The position numbers were made by a program, and so were the translations under genes. The notes under the pieces were generated by a model, which was not told the DNA's origin, did no database searches, and saw only the letters and a program-made list of their open reading frames with translations. A DNA stretch of 64,000 bases. Source: JAGVSR01 sp031413815. GTDB lineage: Bacteria > Pseudomonadota > Alphaproteobacteria > Rhizobiales > Hyphomicrobiaceae. Of the stretch, positions 44,036-53,968 are shown in pieces; within the stretch, counting starts at the first letter, position 1; the number at the start of each line of letters is the position of its first letter. The stretch covers positions 11,809 through 75,808 of the forward strand of contig JANOFU010000005.1 in assembly GCA_031413815.1 (NCBI GenBank), in the 5' to 3' direction.

Positions 44036-47000
44036 GCGGCGGCTCCTACTTCGATGCCTTCCAAGCGGTCCTCGAGATCCTCTCCGGCCCGGCGCAGGGC
44101 TTCGAGAACGGCGGGATCCGGCGTCCAATATTTGCGTTCGTAGGCTTCAATCAGCCGGTTGGCGACTTTCGCCGATGCCGTAGGATTAAGAGTGGCCAAG
44201 CGCTCGCGCATGGTCTCGTCGAGCACGTAGGTTTGCGTGATTTGCTGGTAGACCCAGGGCGCGACCTGTCCGGTTGTTGCCGACCAGCCAACCGTATTTC
44301 GGACGTGCTCTTCGATTTGGCGCACACCCTCGTAGCCGTGCTTGAGCATGCCCTCGTACCATTTGGGATTGAGCATGCGCGTCCGGGTCTCGATCGACAC
44401 TTGCTCACCCAGCGTACGCACCACGCCTTCGCTGCGGGTCTGATCGCCAATGTAAACGGGTACGGCGGTGCCGCTGGCCCGCTTCACCGCCCGGGTGATG
44501 CCGCCGAGCGTGTCGAAGTACTGGTCGAGCGAGGTGACGCCGACTTCAACCGACTCGAGGTTTTGGTACGTCAGCTCAACGCGCGCCAGCATACCGTTGA
44601 GCAGACCGGTTTGCTGTACCGGTTCGCCGCCGCGGCCGTAGGCAAAGCACTTGCGCCGGGTATACGTCTCTGCAAGTTCATCCTCATCGTCCCAGCGGCC
44701 GTTTTCGACCAAGTGGTTGACGTTGGACCCATAGGCTCCGTCAGCATTCGAGAAGACGCGCAACGAGGCCGTTTCCAGATCACATCCATGCTCTGCTTGG
44801 TAATCGAGTGCATTCTTGCGGATGAAGTTCATCTCCAGCGGCTCGTCCGCGCTGGCGGCAAGGAATGCGGCTTCGGCGAGCAGTTTGGTCTGCAACGGCA
44901 GAAGATCGCGGAAGATGCCCGACAGCGTCATGATGACGTCGATGCGTGGCCGGCCGAGCACTGCGAGTGGGACCAGGGTCGCCCCCACCAACCGGCCGTA
45001 GCCGTCGAAGCGTGGCAGCGCGCCCATGAGTGCGAGCGCTTGGCCGATGGGGCCGCCTTCACTCTTGACGTTGTCTGCCCCCCACAGCACGACTGCGACT
45101 TTCTGCGGCATACGATTGCCGTCGGCCAGATGCCGTTGGATGATGCGGGTGGCCTGGCGCGCGCCATCAGCCATTGCAAAGGCGCTCGGGATGCGGAACG
45201 GGTCAAAGCCATGGAGATTGCGCCCCGTGGGCAGGACGGCGGGTGTGCGAAGAACATCGCCACCCTGAGCGGGAGCGATGAAGCGGCCATCAAGGGCCTT
45301 GAGAATGGCTTCGGCTTCATAGTCCTTGGACAGCAGGACATTAACGCCGGCAAGATCCCGAAGTGCGGACAGCGTCTTCTCGTTGCCCGTGCGTGCCGCA
45401 TCAAGCTGGATGGCCTTTTCAGGTGTCGCGCCGAGTGCAAGGGCTTCGATCGCGGCGCGATCCGGCTGCAGCCCGTGTGAGGCGTCGGCAATGGCCATCA
45501 GCATGTCAACGCGTTCAGCCTGCGACAGCGGCTCGCCGACCACGTGCAGCCCATGCGGGATCAGCGTGTATTCAAGTTCGAGAACGGCGGTCCCGAGTGC
45601 CAGGATGTGGGCTTCGCAGGTGGCGTCCCAAACGGGTTCCGCGGTTGCAAGATCGACGCCCACGGCCTGAGTTTGGATCATGGGCGCGAGTTCGGCGCGC
45701 TCACCTACGGCATCCGGGCCGAGGTTCCGCCAGCGCTCAATGGACGTCTTGAGGTCGAGCAAGCCACGATAGAGGCCGGCATGCGCGATCGGCGGCGTCA
45801 TGTAGCTGACCAGCGTCGCGGCAGACCGCCGCTTGGCGATGGTGCCTTCCGATGGATTGTTCGAGGCATAGAGGTAGATGTTGGGCAGGTCGCCGATCAT
45901 ACGGTCAGGCCAGGAGGCGCCCGACAGACCGATCTGCTTGCCCGGCATGAACTCAAGCGCGCCGTGCGTTCCAAAGTGCAAGACGGCGTTGGCGCCGAAA
46001 TCTTCGCGCAGCCAGCGGTAGAATGCGGAGAATGCGTGAGTAGGAGCCCAGCCCTTTTCGAACAGAAGGCGCATGGGGTCGCCTTCGTAGCCGAATGCCG
46101 GCTGGATACCGACGAAAACGTTGCCGAAGCGTTCACCCAGGACGAAAATCGACGAGCCATCGCTCTGCTGGCGGCCAGGGGCAGGGCCCCACTGCTGCTC
46201 GATCTCATTCAACCAGCGCTCGCGGCGGACGTGGTCGTTGGTGGCGATGCGCGTGTGGACGTTGGCGGTGGCCCCGAACCGCGAGGCATTGCCGGTCACG
46301 ATCTTTTCGCGCAATTCATCGACGCTGCTGGGGACGTCGACGGTGTACCCGGCCTTCTTCATGGCCGTGAGCGTATTCATCAGCGACTGAAAGACGGAGA
46401 GGTAGGCCGCAGTGCCGGTGTTGCCTGCGTTCGGCGGGAAGTTAAAAATAACCACGCCGATTTTGCGTTGCGCCCGCTCGGTGCGCCGCAGCGTCACGAG
46501 CTTTTCGACGCGCGCTGACAGCATTTCCGCGCGGTCGATGCAGACGTGCATGCTGCGGGCGGCATCGGCGCTGTGGAACGTGCAGCGGCGTTCACAGCCG
46601 GTGCACGCGCCGCCGCCCCCATCGACACGGCCGCCAAACACCGTTGGCCCGGTTGCGCCGTCCAGTTCGGGGATCGCCACCATGATGGTGCCTTCCACCG
46701 GCAGCAGGCCGCGGTGTGAAGCGCCCCACTCCTGGAGTGTCTGGAACTCGACCGGGTGGGCTGCGATGTACGGCACGTCCAGGCGCGTCAGAATTTCGGC
46801 AGCGGCTTTGGCGTCATTGTATGCGGGGCCGCCGACCAGAGAAAAGCCTGTCAAGGACACCAGCGCGTCGATGGCTGGTTGGCCGTTTTTGACGAAGTAT
46901 TTTTCGATAGCAGGCCGGGCGTCGAGACCCGAGGCAAATGCCGGGATCACCTTAAAGCCGCGGGCTTCTAGAGTTGCGATCACGCCGTCGTAGTGAGCGG

Positions 47001-47757
47001 CATTTCCGGCGAGAAGATATGACCGCATGATGAGAAGGCCGACGGTTCCCGTCGAGCCATCCGCAGGCTCCGGCAACTGGTCGAGGTCTTCGCTCAGCCG
47101 GCCCGTCATGCGTGGGTGGTAGACGCCTACTTCCGGGTACTCCGCCGGAGCGTCGGCTATAACTTTGCCCCTCAACTGCCGGCGCGGGCCGTCGGCATAC
47201 CGGTCGACGAGGTACCGCACCATGTTGACGACGTTGTCTTCAGACCCAGCCAGCCAGTACTGCATGGTGAGGAAGTAGGCGCGCACATCCTGAGCGGCAC
47301 CTGGAATAAATCGTAGGATCTGCGGCAGACGGCGCAGCATCTTCATTTGCTTGGCGCCGGCCGCGCCTTTGGTATTGCCGCGTAGTTTCTTGAGCAGTGC
47401 GGTCGCGGCGTTTTCCGGGCCGCCCATCGCGTAGCTGCCGATGCGGGTCAGCTTGGTCACTTCGGGAGCGGACATGATGCCGATCATGGCATCACACGAC
47501 TCGCGGCGTGCCTTCAGGGCCGGCAACACGGCTTCAATCTGGTCTTCCAAGAACAGCATGGACGCAATGACAATGTCGCCCGTGGCGATATCGGCGCGGC
47601 AGCGTTCGAGGGCCTCTGGATTGCTGCCCCAATCGGCCGCGGCATGGACGCTCATCGTTAAGCCCGGGTAATCCCACCGGAGACGCTGCTGGGCGCGCAC
47701 GGTCGCACCCGTCAGGTGATCGTCCATGGTGACAATGACAACCCGGATGGGCGTCAT
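44032..47757 (-). CDS. bchH: Magnesium chelatase subunit H
   Basis: This 1,241-residue porphyrin-binding subunit inserts Mg2+ with BchI and BchD. Typical stretches are RVVIVTMDDHLTGATVRAQ at the N-terminus, HFGTHGALEFMPGKQIGLS in the CobN-like core, and YGSNVNHLVENGRWDDEDEL near the C-terminus. The ATG at 47757 lies just beyond the bchB stop. It is a full-length gene. Confidence 0.97.
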   Translation of the reverse strand: MTPIRVVIVTMDDHLTGATVRAQQRLRWDYPGLTMSVHAAADWGSNPEALERCRADIATGDIVIASMLFLEDQIEAVLPALKARRESCDAMIGIMSAPEVTKLTRIGSYAMGGPENAATALLKKLRGNTKGAAGAKQMKMLRRLPQILRFIPGAAQDVRAYFLTMQYWLAGSEDNVVNMVRYLVDRYADGPRRQLRGKVIADAPAEYPEVGVYHPRMTGRLSEDLDQLPEPADGSTGTVGLLIMRSYLLAGNAAHYDGVIATLEARGFKVIPAFASGLDARPAIEKYFVKNGQPAIDALVSLTGFSLVGGPAYNDAKAAAEILTRLDVPYIAAHPVEFQTLQEWGASHRGLLPVEGTIMVAIPELDGATGPTVFGGRVDGGGGACTGCERRCTFHSADAARSMHVCIDRAEMLSARVEKLVTLRRTERAQRKIGVVIFNFPPNAGNTGTAAYLSVFQSLMNTLTAMKKAGYTVDVPSSVDELREKIVTGNASRFGATANVHTRIATNDHVRRERWLNEIEQQWGPAPGRQQSDGSSIFVLGERFGNVFVGIQPAFGYEGDPMRLLFEKGWAPTHAFSAFYRWLREDFGANAVLHFGTHGALEFMPGKQIGLSGASWPDRMIGDLPNIYLYASNNPSEGTIAKRRSAATLVSYMTPPIAHAGLYRGLLDLKTSIERWRNLGPDAVGERAELAPMIQTQAVGVDLATAEPVWDATCEAHILALGTAVLELEYTLIPHGLHVVGEPLSQAERVDMLMAIADASHGLQPDRAAIEALALGATPEKAIQLDAARTGNEKTLSALRDLAGVNVLLSKDYEAEAILKALDGRFIAPAQGGDVLRTPAVLPTGRNLHGFDPFRIPSAFAMADGARQATRIIQRHLADGNRMPQKVAVVLWGADNVKSEGGPIGQALALMGALPRFDGYGRLVGATLVPLAVLGRPRIDVIMTLSGIFRDLLPLQTKLLAEAAFLAASADEPLEMNFIRKNALDYQAEHGCDLETASLRVFSNADGAYGSNVNHLVENGRWDDEDELAETYTRRKCFAYGRGGEPVQQTGLLNGMLARVELTYQNLESVEVGVTSLDQYFDTLGGITRAVKRASGTAVPVYIGDQTRSEGVVRTLGEQVSIETRTRMLNPKWYEGMLKHGYEGVRQIEEHVRNTVGWSATTGQVAPWVYQQITQTYVLDETMRERLATLNPTASAKVANRLIEAYERKYWTPDPAVLEALRRAGEDLEDRLEGIEVGAAA

Positions 47758-47758
47758 T

Positions 47759-49360
47759 TCAACGGCTGAAATGGGCCTTTGCATCGTAGAGGGTCTCGAT
47801 GGTTATGGTCGCGATTCCGTGTTCAGTTGCGTAGCGTTCCGTATTGCGACGGGCTTTGCCGCGCACGAAGAACGGGATTTTCGACAGTTCTTTTTCCGCG
47901 TCGGTGGTCCAGCCTTGCGAGGCCGGAGCAGACGGAGCGGTGATCGGTTCGGCGGCGGCTGGCACAACCGAAGCTGCGACCTCGGCCATCGCCGGTACTG
48001 GCTGGCGCTGCTTGGAACTGCCCAGATGTGAGGGTGCGGCAGAATCGTGGAATTCGAAATCGTCGCGGAACATCGCGAGCAGATGCTCTTCAAGCCCCAT
48101 CATCAGCGGATGCACCCAGGTATCGAACAGTACATTGGCACCTTCGAAACCCATCTGCGGTGAGTAGCGCGCGGGGAAATCCTGAACGTGAACGGGCGCC
48201 GAGATGACCGCGCACGGCACGCCAAGACGCTTGGCGATATGGCGCTCCATCTGCGTGCCGAGCACGAGTTCGGGTTGCAACTCCTGAACTTTAGCTTCGA
48301 CTTCGAGATAATCGTCGGTGATCGTCGCTTCGACACCGTATTCGGCAGCGGCTTCGCGCACGTCGCGGGCGAATTCGCGGCTGTAGGTGCCGAGCCCAAC
48401 AACCTTGAAACCCAGTTCGTGAGTGGCGACGCGGGCGGCCGCAATCGCGTGCGTTGCGTCGCCGAAGATGAACACCCGCTTGCCGGTCAAGTAAGTTGAA
48501 TCCACCGAGCGCGAATACCACGGCAGGCGCGAGCGTTCGCTGTCGAGCATGTGAGACGCGTCGACGCCCGCGAGTTGGGCAACGCTTTCGATGAACGCCC
48601 GTGTCGCCGTCACGCCAATCGGCACGGGCTTAGCCATCGGCTGGCCGAAGGTGCGCTGCAGCCATTGGGCCGCGACGCCTGCAATTTCGGGATAGAGCAC
48701 GACGTTAAAATCGGCTTCGCCAAGGCGGGCAAGGTCGGACGGGCGGGCCCCCATAGGAGCGGTGACATTGACGTCAACGCCGAGTTCGCCAAGCAGCTTG
48801 GTGATCTCGTGGACGTCGTCGCGATGGCGGAAGCCGAGGGCGGTCGGGCCCAAGATGTTGCAGCTTGGGCGGCGACCGGTCTCGCGTGGTGCGCGCTTGG
48901 TGCCGGGAGCCGGCGCGTGCGGTCCGGCGAAGGCGCGCACAATTTGATAGAAAGTCTCGGCGGCGCCCCAGTTTTCTTTCTTTTGATAGGATGGCAGCTC
49001 AAGGGGAATGACAGGGATGGGTAGCGCGAGGGCCTTTGCCAACCCGCCGGGATCATCTTGGATCAGTTCGGCCGTGCACGACGCGCCGACGATCATGGCC
49101 TCTGGGCGGAAGCGCTCATACGCGTCACGTGCTGCAGTTTTAAAAAGTTCGGCCGTGTCAGCGCCGAGATCGCGGGCTTGGAATGTTGTGTAGGTGACGG
49201 GCGGGCGCTTAGACCGCCGCTCGATCATCGTGAACAGCAGATCGGCATACGTGTCGCCTTGGGGCGCATGCAGAACATAATGCAAGCCTTCCATCGCGGT
49301 CGCAATGCGCATCGCACCGACGTGCGGCGGGCCTTCATATGTCCAAACCGTCAACTGCAT
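47759..49360 (-). CDS. bchB: Light-independent protochlorophyllide reductase subunit B
   Basis: This 533-residue subunit forms the catalytic heterotetramer with BchN. The unusual Asp ligand is kept as D36 in HAPQGDTYADLL, and the cluster Cys is C95 in VGASCTAELI. The C-terminal helical domain ends with ELSKIPFFVRGKARRNTERY. The ATG at 49360 has GGAGG upstream; a longer frame through bchN is an artefact. Confidence 0.97.
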   Translation of the reverse strand: MQLTVWTYEGPPHVGAMRIATAMEGLHYVLHAPQGDTYADLLFTMIERRSKRPPVTYTTFQARDLGADTAELFKTAARDAYERFRPEAMIVGASCTAELIQDDPGGLAKALALPIPVIPLELPSYQKKENWGAAETFYQIVRAFAGPHAPAPGTKRAPRETGRRPSCNILGPTALGFRHRDDVHEITKLLGELGVDVNVTAPMGARPSDLARLGEADFNVVLYPEIAGVAAQWLQRTFGQPMAKPVPIGVTATRAFIESVAQLAGVDASHMLDSERSRLPWYSRSVDSTYLTGKRVFIFGDATHAIAAARVATHELGFKVVGLGTYSREFARDVREAAAEYGVEATITDDYLEVEAKVQELQPELVLGTQMERHIAKRLGVPCAVISAPVHVQDFPARYSPQMGFEGANVLFDTWVHPLMMGLEEHLLAMFRDDFEFHDSAAPSHLGSSKQRQPVPAMAEVAASVVPAAAEPITAPSAPASQGWTTDAEKELSKIPFFVRGKARRNTERYATEHGIATITIETLYDAKAHFSR

Positions 49361-49364
49361 TGTC

Positions 49365-50651
49365 TCAAACCTCCAACCGCATGCGGCGAACGAGCGGGCG
49401 GGCAAACAATTCGGCCAAGTCTCCAGCCTGCTCGTAGCCCTGCACGGGTGTGAACAAGAGCTCGATCGACCACTTTGTCGTGAAGCCTTCCGCTTCCAGC
49501 GGATTGGCGAGACCGAGGCCGCAGACAACGAGATCGGGCTTGGCGGCGCGGCAGCGATCAAGCTGCTGATCGACGTCCTGGCCTTCGCTGATGAGTGTCG
49601 TTTCCGGCAAGCGGTCGAGTTCAATGCCGACGTGCTGCTTGTTGAGGTAGGGCGTGCCGACTTCAATTGGGTCCATGCCGAGTTCGGTGGCCAGAAAGCG
49701 CGCGAGTGGCACTTCAAGCTGGCTGTCGGGGAAGAAGAAAATGCGCTTGCCGGTGAGTTGCGGGCGAAGCTTGCTGAGAGCGGTCTCGGCGCGGGCCTCT
49801 GCCGGAGCGACAACCGCACGGACATGATCGGCACTGATCCCGAAGGCTTTGGCCGCGGCCTGGAACCAACCTGTGGTTCCCTGGGCGCCAAGGGGGAACG
49901 GAGCCGGCAACCGCGTAGCGCCGGCGTCTTCGAGGAAGCGCGCCGTCTCTGTCAGGAATGGCTGGGCCAAAAGGAACGATGTGTTGGGACCTACGGGCGG
50001 CAAGTCGCTAGCCCGGCGCGGCGGCAGGAAATGGACCGGCCCAATGCCGATTTCCTGGAACAGCCGCTTGAACTGATCTTCGACAACGTCCGACAACGCG
50101 CCAACAACGAGCAGCGATTGCGGGGCGTCTGATGCTGTGCGCGGCAATTCAGGAACGAGCGAAGCAAGGCACGCATCTTCGCCTTGCGTAAACGTGGTTT
50201 CGATGCCGCTGCCCGAGTAGTTGAGAATGCGGACCATCGGCGAATGCTCACGCGACAAGCGCGATGCAGCCAACGAGAGATCGAGCTTGATGACTTCGGA
50301 CGGGCACGAGCCGACGAGGAACAGCATCCGGATATCGGGACGGCGGTCGAGCAATTGCTTCACAACGCGGTCGAGTTCGTCGTTGGCGTCCGCCAGACCG
50401 GCCAGATCGCGTTCGTCGATGATGGCGGTGGCAAAGCGCGGCTCGGCGAAGATCATCACGCCAGCTGCCGATTGAATTAGATGCGCGCAGGTGCGCGAGC
50501 CCACAACGAGGAAAAACGCGTCTTGAATTTTCCGGTGCAACCAGATGATCCCGGTCAATCCACAGAAAACTTCCCGCTGTCCGCGCTGGCGCAACACGGG
50601 GCGGTCACTGCAGCCGTCAAGGGTTTTGGTTGCCGGAACATGCACGGTCAT
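49365..50651 (-). CDS. bchN: Light-independent protochlorophyllide reductase subunit N
   Basis: This 428-residue subunit provides three cysteines for the NB cluster (EVFCGLTGI, GSRTCAHLIQ, VGSCPSEVIKLD) and the protochlorophyllide pocket with BchB. The ATG overlaps the bchF stop by ATGA, and bchB follows four bases after its stop codon. Confidence 0.97.
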   Translation of the reverse strand: MTVHVPATKTLDGCSDRPVLRQRGQREVFCGLTGIIWLHRKIQDAFFLVVGSRTCAHLIQSAAGVMIFAEPRFATAIIDERDLAGLADANDELDRVVKQLLDRRPDIRMLFLVGSCPSEVIKLDLSLAASRLSREHSPMVRILNYSGSGIETTFTQGEDACLASLVPELPRTASDAPQSLLVVGALSDVVEDQFKRLFQEIGIGPVHFLPPRRASDLPPVGPNTSFLLAQPFLTETARFLEDAGATRLPAPFPLGAQGTTGWFQAAAKAFGISADHVRAVVAPAEARAETALSKLRPQLTGKRIFFFPDSQLEVPLARFLATELGMDPIEVGTPYLNKQHVGIELDRLPETTLISEGQDVDQQLDRCRAAKPDLVVCGLGLANPLEAEGFTTKWSIELLFTPVQGYEQAGDLAELFARPLVRRMRLEV

Positions 50652-51169
50652 GAGCGCGCTCCCGCCATGCCGGACGAGTCCAGAGTGTCTTGTGGTTTCT
50701 GCAGGCGGGCGGCGCGCAGCTTCAAGATAAACTGGACGGCATTAATGACGTAGGCGGCGTAAGCGGCGAGTGCTAGCGTCATCAAAGCATGGGTGCCGAG
50801 ATATCCGCCGAACAGCGCCACAAGGTAGGCCGTGTGCAGTGCCAGCACGAGCATGCTGAACACGTCTTCCCAGAAGAATGCGCGCGCGAAGAGATATTTT
50901 CCGAAAACTTCCTTCTCCCAGATCGAGCCGGTGATCATGATCGTGTAGAGCACGATAGTCTTGATCACGATCGAGAGGGTCGCGGCGGCCTCGCCTTCGC
51001 CTGTCTGCAGAAAACGCAAGACAAGCCAGAGGCTTACGAGGAAGACGACGAATTGAAATGGGGCGAGAAGTCCCTGCACGAGCGTCCACTTAGAGGCGTC
51101 GCGCCGGCGGCGCTCGTCCGGCGTGTAAAGTGGCTGGCTTTGAGTGTTAATCGGCCGGCGATTTGACAT
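50648..51169 (-). CDS. bchF: 2-vinyl bacteriochlorophyllide hydratase
   Basis: This 173-residue membrane enzyme hydrates the C-3 vinyl group on the route to bacteriochlorophyll a. It shows the conserved TIMITGSIWEKEVFGKYLFA and FFWEDVFSMLVLALHTAYL segments. GGGGAGGA lies 10 bases before the ATG. It is the first gene of the long leftward superoperon that ends at hemA. Confidence 0.95.
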   Translation of the reverse strand: MSNRRPINTQSQPLYTPDERRRRDASKWTLVQGLLAPFQFVVFLVSLWLVLRFLQTGEGEAAATLSIVIKTIVLYTIMITGSIWEKEVFGKYLFARAFFWEDVFSMLVLALHTAYLVALFGGYLGTHALMTLALAAYAAYVINAVQFILKLRAARLQKPQDTLDSSGMAGARS

Positions 51170-51478
51170 CGCGCTCGTCCTCCCCGGTGTGCTCCCGCGA
51201 CGCTTTGCGGCGGGCTCACAAGACGGAGACTAAGACGTCATCCTGGAGTATGTCAACCTGAATAGACGTAAATTGTGCTTTACAAAATTTGTGATCGGGG
51301 TTCTATAAGCTCACCGAGATGGCGGGCAACCGAACGCCAACCTCAGACTGCCGTTTTAGGCGCTGCATCGGGCACCCAAGCCCACTCGAAGTCGAGAGCG
51401 CTTTGCCGGCAGTGTCCAAAGCCCGAAGGTTGGTTTTCGCGTCTGGCGGAGACAAGTGCCGGCAGGGGAGTGTCTCTC
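51170..51478. promoter_or_regulatory. Divergent bchF / ppaA control region
   Basis: This 309-base region separates the leftward bch-puh superoperon from ppaA-ppsR. A near match to the PpsR box, TGT-N12-ACG, occurs at 51251-51268. Beside it GTAAATTGTGCTTTAC forms a small inverted repeat. The region from 51240 to 51300 is AT-rich, as expected of promoters. No second full box is seen at 8 bases. Confidence 0.45.
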
Positions 51479-52390
51479 ATGAGCAGCTCAAGACCGCTTG
51501 CAGATGCGATGTCCCAGTCCGGGGGCTCGGATCAGGCAGTTGCTGATGGGGAGGCGGGATATGGGGCACGTGGTGCCGCCCGCAGACTGGCCAAGCGGCA
51601 GGCTGGCGAACTGGCCTTGCGACGCACGATAGAGAGTGAAGTCATCCCGAGGTTGATGCTGGCGCACCGGGCAGGTCCGATGCGCTTTAAGACCAGTCCG
51701 CCCGTTCACGCTGAGCCAGACGTCGCAGACGTTGCCGAATTTACGCGGTTGATCCTTGCACATGGTGAGCCGTCGGTGGCTGCAGAGTACATTGAGGTAC
51801 TGCGCAAACAAGATGTTTCAGTCGAGTCGATCTTTCTCGATCTGCTGGCGCCGTCCGCGCGCCTCCTCGGTGAGATGTGGATCGAAGATACCTGCGATTT
51901 CTCCGATGTGACCGTCGGTTTGGCACAGCTGCGTCAATTGCTCCATAAGTACAGCCCGGAATTCGAAGACGAAGCAGAGAACCAAGTCATCGGATTGCGC
52001 GCGCTGCTGGCGCCAGCGCCTGGCGATCAGCACAGCTTCGGCATTGGTATGGTCGAGAAATTTTTCCAGCGCGCTGGTTGGTCCGTTCAATCCTTTATGT
52101 CCATTGAGGCCACGAAGCTCAGAGTCCTCGTCCACAAACGACACTTTGACGTTATCGGCCTGTCCTTAAGCTGCGAAGGGATGCTCCCGGGATTGGCATC
52201 CACGATAGAAGACATACGTAAAGCCTCGAAGAATCGCGACGTGTGCATCCTGGTCGGTGGACCAGTTTTCCTAAGCCAACCGGACCTCGTGTCCCGGGTT
52301 GGTGCTGATGCGACAGCAGTTGATGGCCGTCAAGCCGTCCGCCAAGTGGCATATGCGCGTGCTGCGAAAACGTTGCGAGCGCATAACTGA
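51479..52390 (+). CDS. ppaA: PpaA/AerR-type B12-binding regulator
   Basis: This 303-residue protein has a MerR-accessory-like helical part (FTRLILAHGEPSVAAEYIEV, LAPSARLLGEMWIEDTCDFS) and a B12-binding fold (QHSFGIGMVEKFFQRAGW, FDVIGLSLSCEGMLPGL, ILVGGPVFLSQPDLV). AerR/PpaA proteins use cobalamin to sense light and act as antirepressors of PpsR/CrtJ. I use the ATG at 51479, with AGGGGAG upstream; the frame is open further up but without a ribosome site. ppsR follows 44 bases later. Confidence 0.92.
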   Translation: MSSSRPLADAMSQSGGSDQAVADGEAGYGARGAARRLAKRQAGELALRRTIESEVIPRLMLAHRAGPMRFKTSPPVHAEPDVADVAEFTRLILAHGEPSVAAEYIEVLRKQDVSVESIFLDLLAPSARLLGEMWIEDTCDFSDVTVGLAQLRQLLHKYSPEFEDEAENQVIGLRALLAPAPGDQHSFGIGMVEKFFQRAGWSVQSFMSIEATKLRVLVHKRHFDVIGLSLSCEGMLPGLASTIEDIRKASKNRDVCILVGGPVFLSQPDLVSRVGADATAVDGRQAVRQVAYARAAKTLRAHN

Positions 52391-52434
52391 ACTATTGATG
52401 CTGCGAAGCGCAGCGGAAAAACCCAGACCCCAAT

Positions 52435-53871
52435 ATGGACTTACAGGTTGTTCAGAAATCCGTGGACCAATTCCGCGCCCCAAAGAAACTCTTAGGCGAC
52501 CTCAGAACTGAGGCGGCCGCGACCTTGATTGCGGCCGCGGCAGACGTCGCCTTGATCCTCGACGCGAAAGGTATTGTTCGCGACGTTGCGCTTGGCAATG
52601 ACGAACTCGGCAAAGAGAACTTCGATAAGTGGATCGGGCAGCCTTGGGTTGAGACAGTCACCATCGAAAGCCGGCCGAAGATCGAGAGTTTGCTGCGCGA
52701 TGCGAGCGCAGCGGTTCAACCCCGCTGGCGGCAGGTCAATCATCCGTCCGAAACCGGGATGGATGTGCCGATCCGGTACTCCGCAGTGATGATAGGCGAC
52801 AGCGGCCGCATCGTCGCCGTTGGCCGCGATCTGCGGGCCTTATCACAGCTCCAACAGCGGCTTGTCGAAGCCCAGCAGTCGATGGAGCGCGATTATCAGC
52901 GGCTGCGGCACGCGGAAACGCGCTACCGACTGCTATTCCAGATTGCCTCTGAGCCTGTGATGGTAGTTGATGCGGCGACGCTGAAAGTCGTCGATGTCAA
53001 TCCCGCGGCCGGTGAAATTCTCGGCAAGGCCGCAAAACGGCTAACGGGCCGGTCTTTTGTCGAATTGTTTGAAGGCAAGGGCGCCAAAGCGCTGGCTGAC
53101 AGTCTGGCGGCGGCGCGGTTGTCGGGTAACTCTGAAGAAGTTGTCGCGCGGCTGACAGAAAGCGGGGATGATTTTAGAATCTCCGCGTCCGTGTTCCGCC
53201 AGGATTCGACGGCGCACTTCCTCGTGCGGCTCGCGCCCAAGTCAGGACCTGCCTCGACTGAGCTCGTCGCCCGCACGAAATCGCGGATGTTCGAAGTTGT
53301 CGAAAGTATGCCGGATGGCTTCGTCGTCACCGATCCTAACCGCCGAATTCTGGCGGCCAATCAGGCGTTCGTTGAGTTGACTCAGACCGCGTCTGAGGAG
53401 CAGCTGAAGGGCGAAAATATCGACCGATGGCTGGGCCGTCATGCTGTCGATGTCAATGTTCTAATGACGAACTTGCGCGAGCACGGGTCGCTCAAAAACT
53501 TCGCAACCGTGGTGCGCAGCGAGTTTGGCGCCAGCGAAGATGTCGAGATTTCAGCAGTTTCCGTCACCAGCGGCGAACAGCCGTGTATTGGCATCACCGT
53601 GAGGAGTGTTGGGCGGCGGCCCGATTCCATCATCAATGGTCAGCGCGCACTGCCGCGCTCGGTTGAGCAATTGACCGAACTTGTCGGCCGCGTGTCGCTG
53701 AAGGATCTCGTGCGGGAATCGACCGACCTGATTGAGCGGCTGTGCATCGAAGCCGCACTTGAACTGACCGGCGACAACCGGGCATCGGCAGCGGAAATGC
53801 TCGGTCTCAGCCGCCAAGGTTTGTATTCGAAATTGCGCCGGTACGGTCTGGGCGATCTCGACAGCGATTGA
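52435..53871 (+). CDS. ppsR: Redox/light-responsive repressor PpsR (CrtJ)
   Basis: This 478-residue regulator has an N-terminal domain (residues about 20-135), two PAS domains (near 155-270 and 280-400) and a Fis-type HTH (RLCIEAALELTGDNRASAAE, LGLSRQGLYSKLRRYGL). The Cys in LCIEAAL corresponds to the redox-active Cys in the HTH of CrtJ. It represses bch, crt and puc genes through TGT-N12-ACA sites, several of which are visible in this window. Confidence 0.96.
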   Translation: MDLQVVQKSVDQFRAPKKLLGDLRTEAAATLIAAAADVALILDAKGIVRDVALGNDELGKENFDKWIGQPWVETVTIESRPKIESLLRDASAAVQPRWRQVNHPSETGMDVPIRYSAVMIGDSGRIVAVGRDLRALSQLQQRLVEAQQSMERDYQRLRHAETRYRLLFQIASEPVMVVDAATLKVVDVNPAAGEILGKAAKRLTGRSFVELFEGKGAKALADSLAAARLSGNSEEVVARLTESGDDFRISASVFRQDSTAHFLVRLAPKSGPASTELVARTKSRMFEVVESMPDGFVVTDPNRRILAANQAFVELTQTASEEQLKGENIDRWLGRHAVDVNVLMTNLREHGSLKNFATVVRSEFGASEDVEISAVSVTSGEQPCIGITVRSVGRRPDSIINGQRALPRSVEQLTELVGRVSLKDLVRESTDLIERLCIEAALELTGDNRASAAEMLGLSRQGLYSKLRRYGLGDLDSD

Positions 53872-53894
53872 GCGCACACTGCGCTAGAAACAGG

Positions 53895-53939
53895 TGTGCA
53901 ATCAAAAGTGACAGAAATTACTGTAAACTCTGATTGACA
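53895..53939 (+). promoter_or_regulatory. PpsR-box pair upstream of bchG
   Basis: An exact TGT-N12-ACA lies at 53922-53939. Eight bases before it is TGT-N13-ACA (53895-53913), one base longer than consensus. The exact 8-bp gap makes a genuine pair likely, with one imperfect half. Confidence 0.65.
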
Positions 53940-53946
53940 CCTTTTT

Positions 53947-53967
53947 GCGCGAGCGATACGCTCGCGC
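53947..53967 (+). promoter_or_regulatory. Perfect 9-bp hairpin abutting the bchG start
   Basis: GCGCGAGCG (53947-53955) and CGCTCGCGC (53959-53967) pair perfectly with an ATA loop, one base before the ATG. No Shine-Dalgarno sequence is visible, so the hairpin probably influences initiation. Confidence 0.55.
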
Positions 53968-53968
53968 C

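Noticed and set aside
44233..45480. Long plus-strand frame (415 codons) opposite bchH
   Set aside because: It is a shadow of the bchH codon pattern in GC-rich DNA; bchH itself is unambiguous.
51251..51268. Full PpsR operator upstream of bchF
   Set aside because: Only one near match (TGT-N12-ACG) is present with no partner at 8 bases. Isolated matches to this short motif are expected by chance several times in 64 kb, so I list it only as a weak possibility within the control region.
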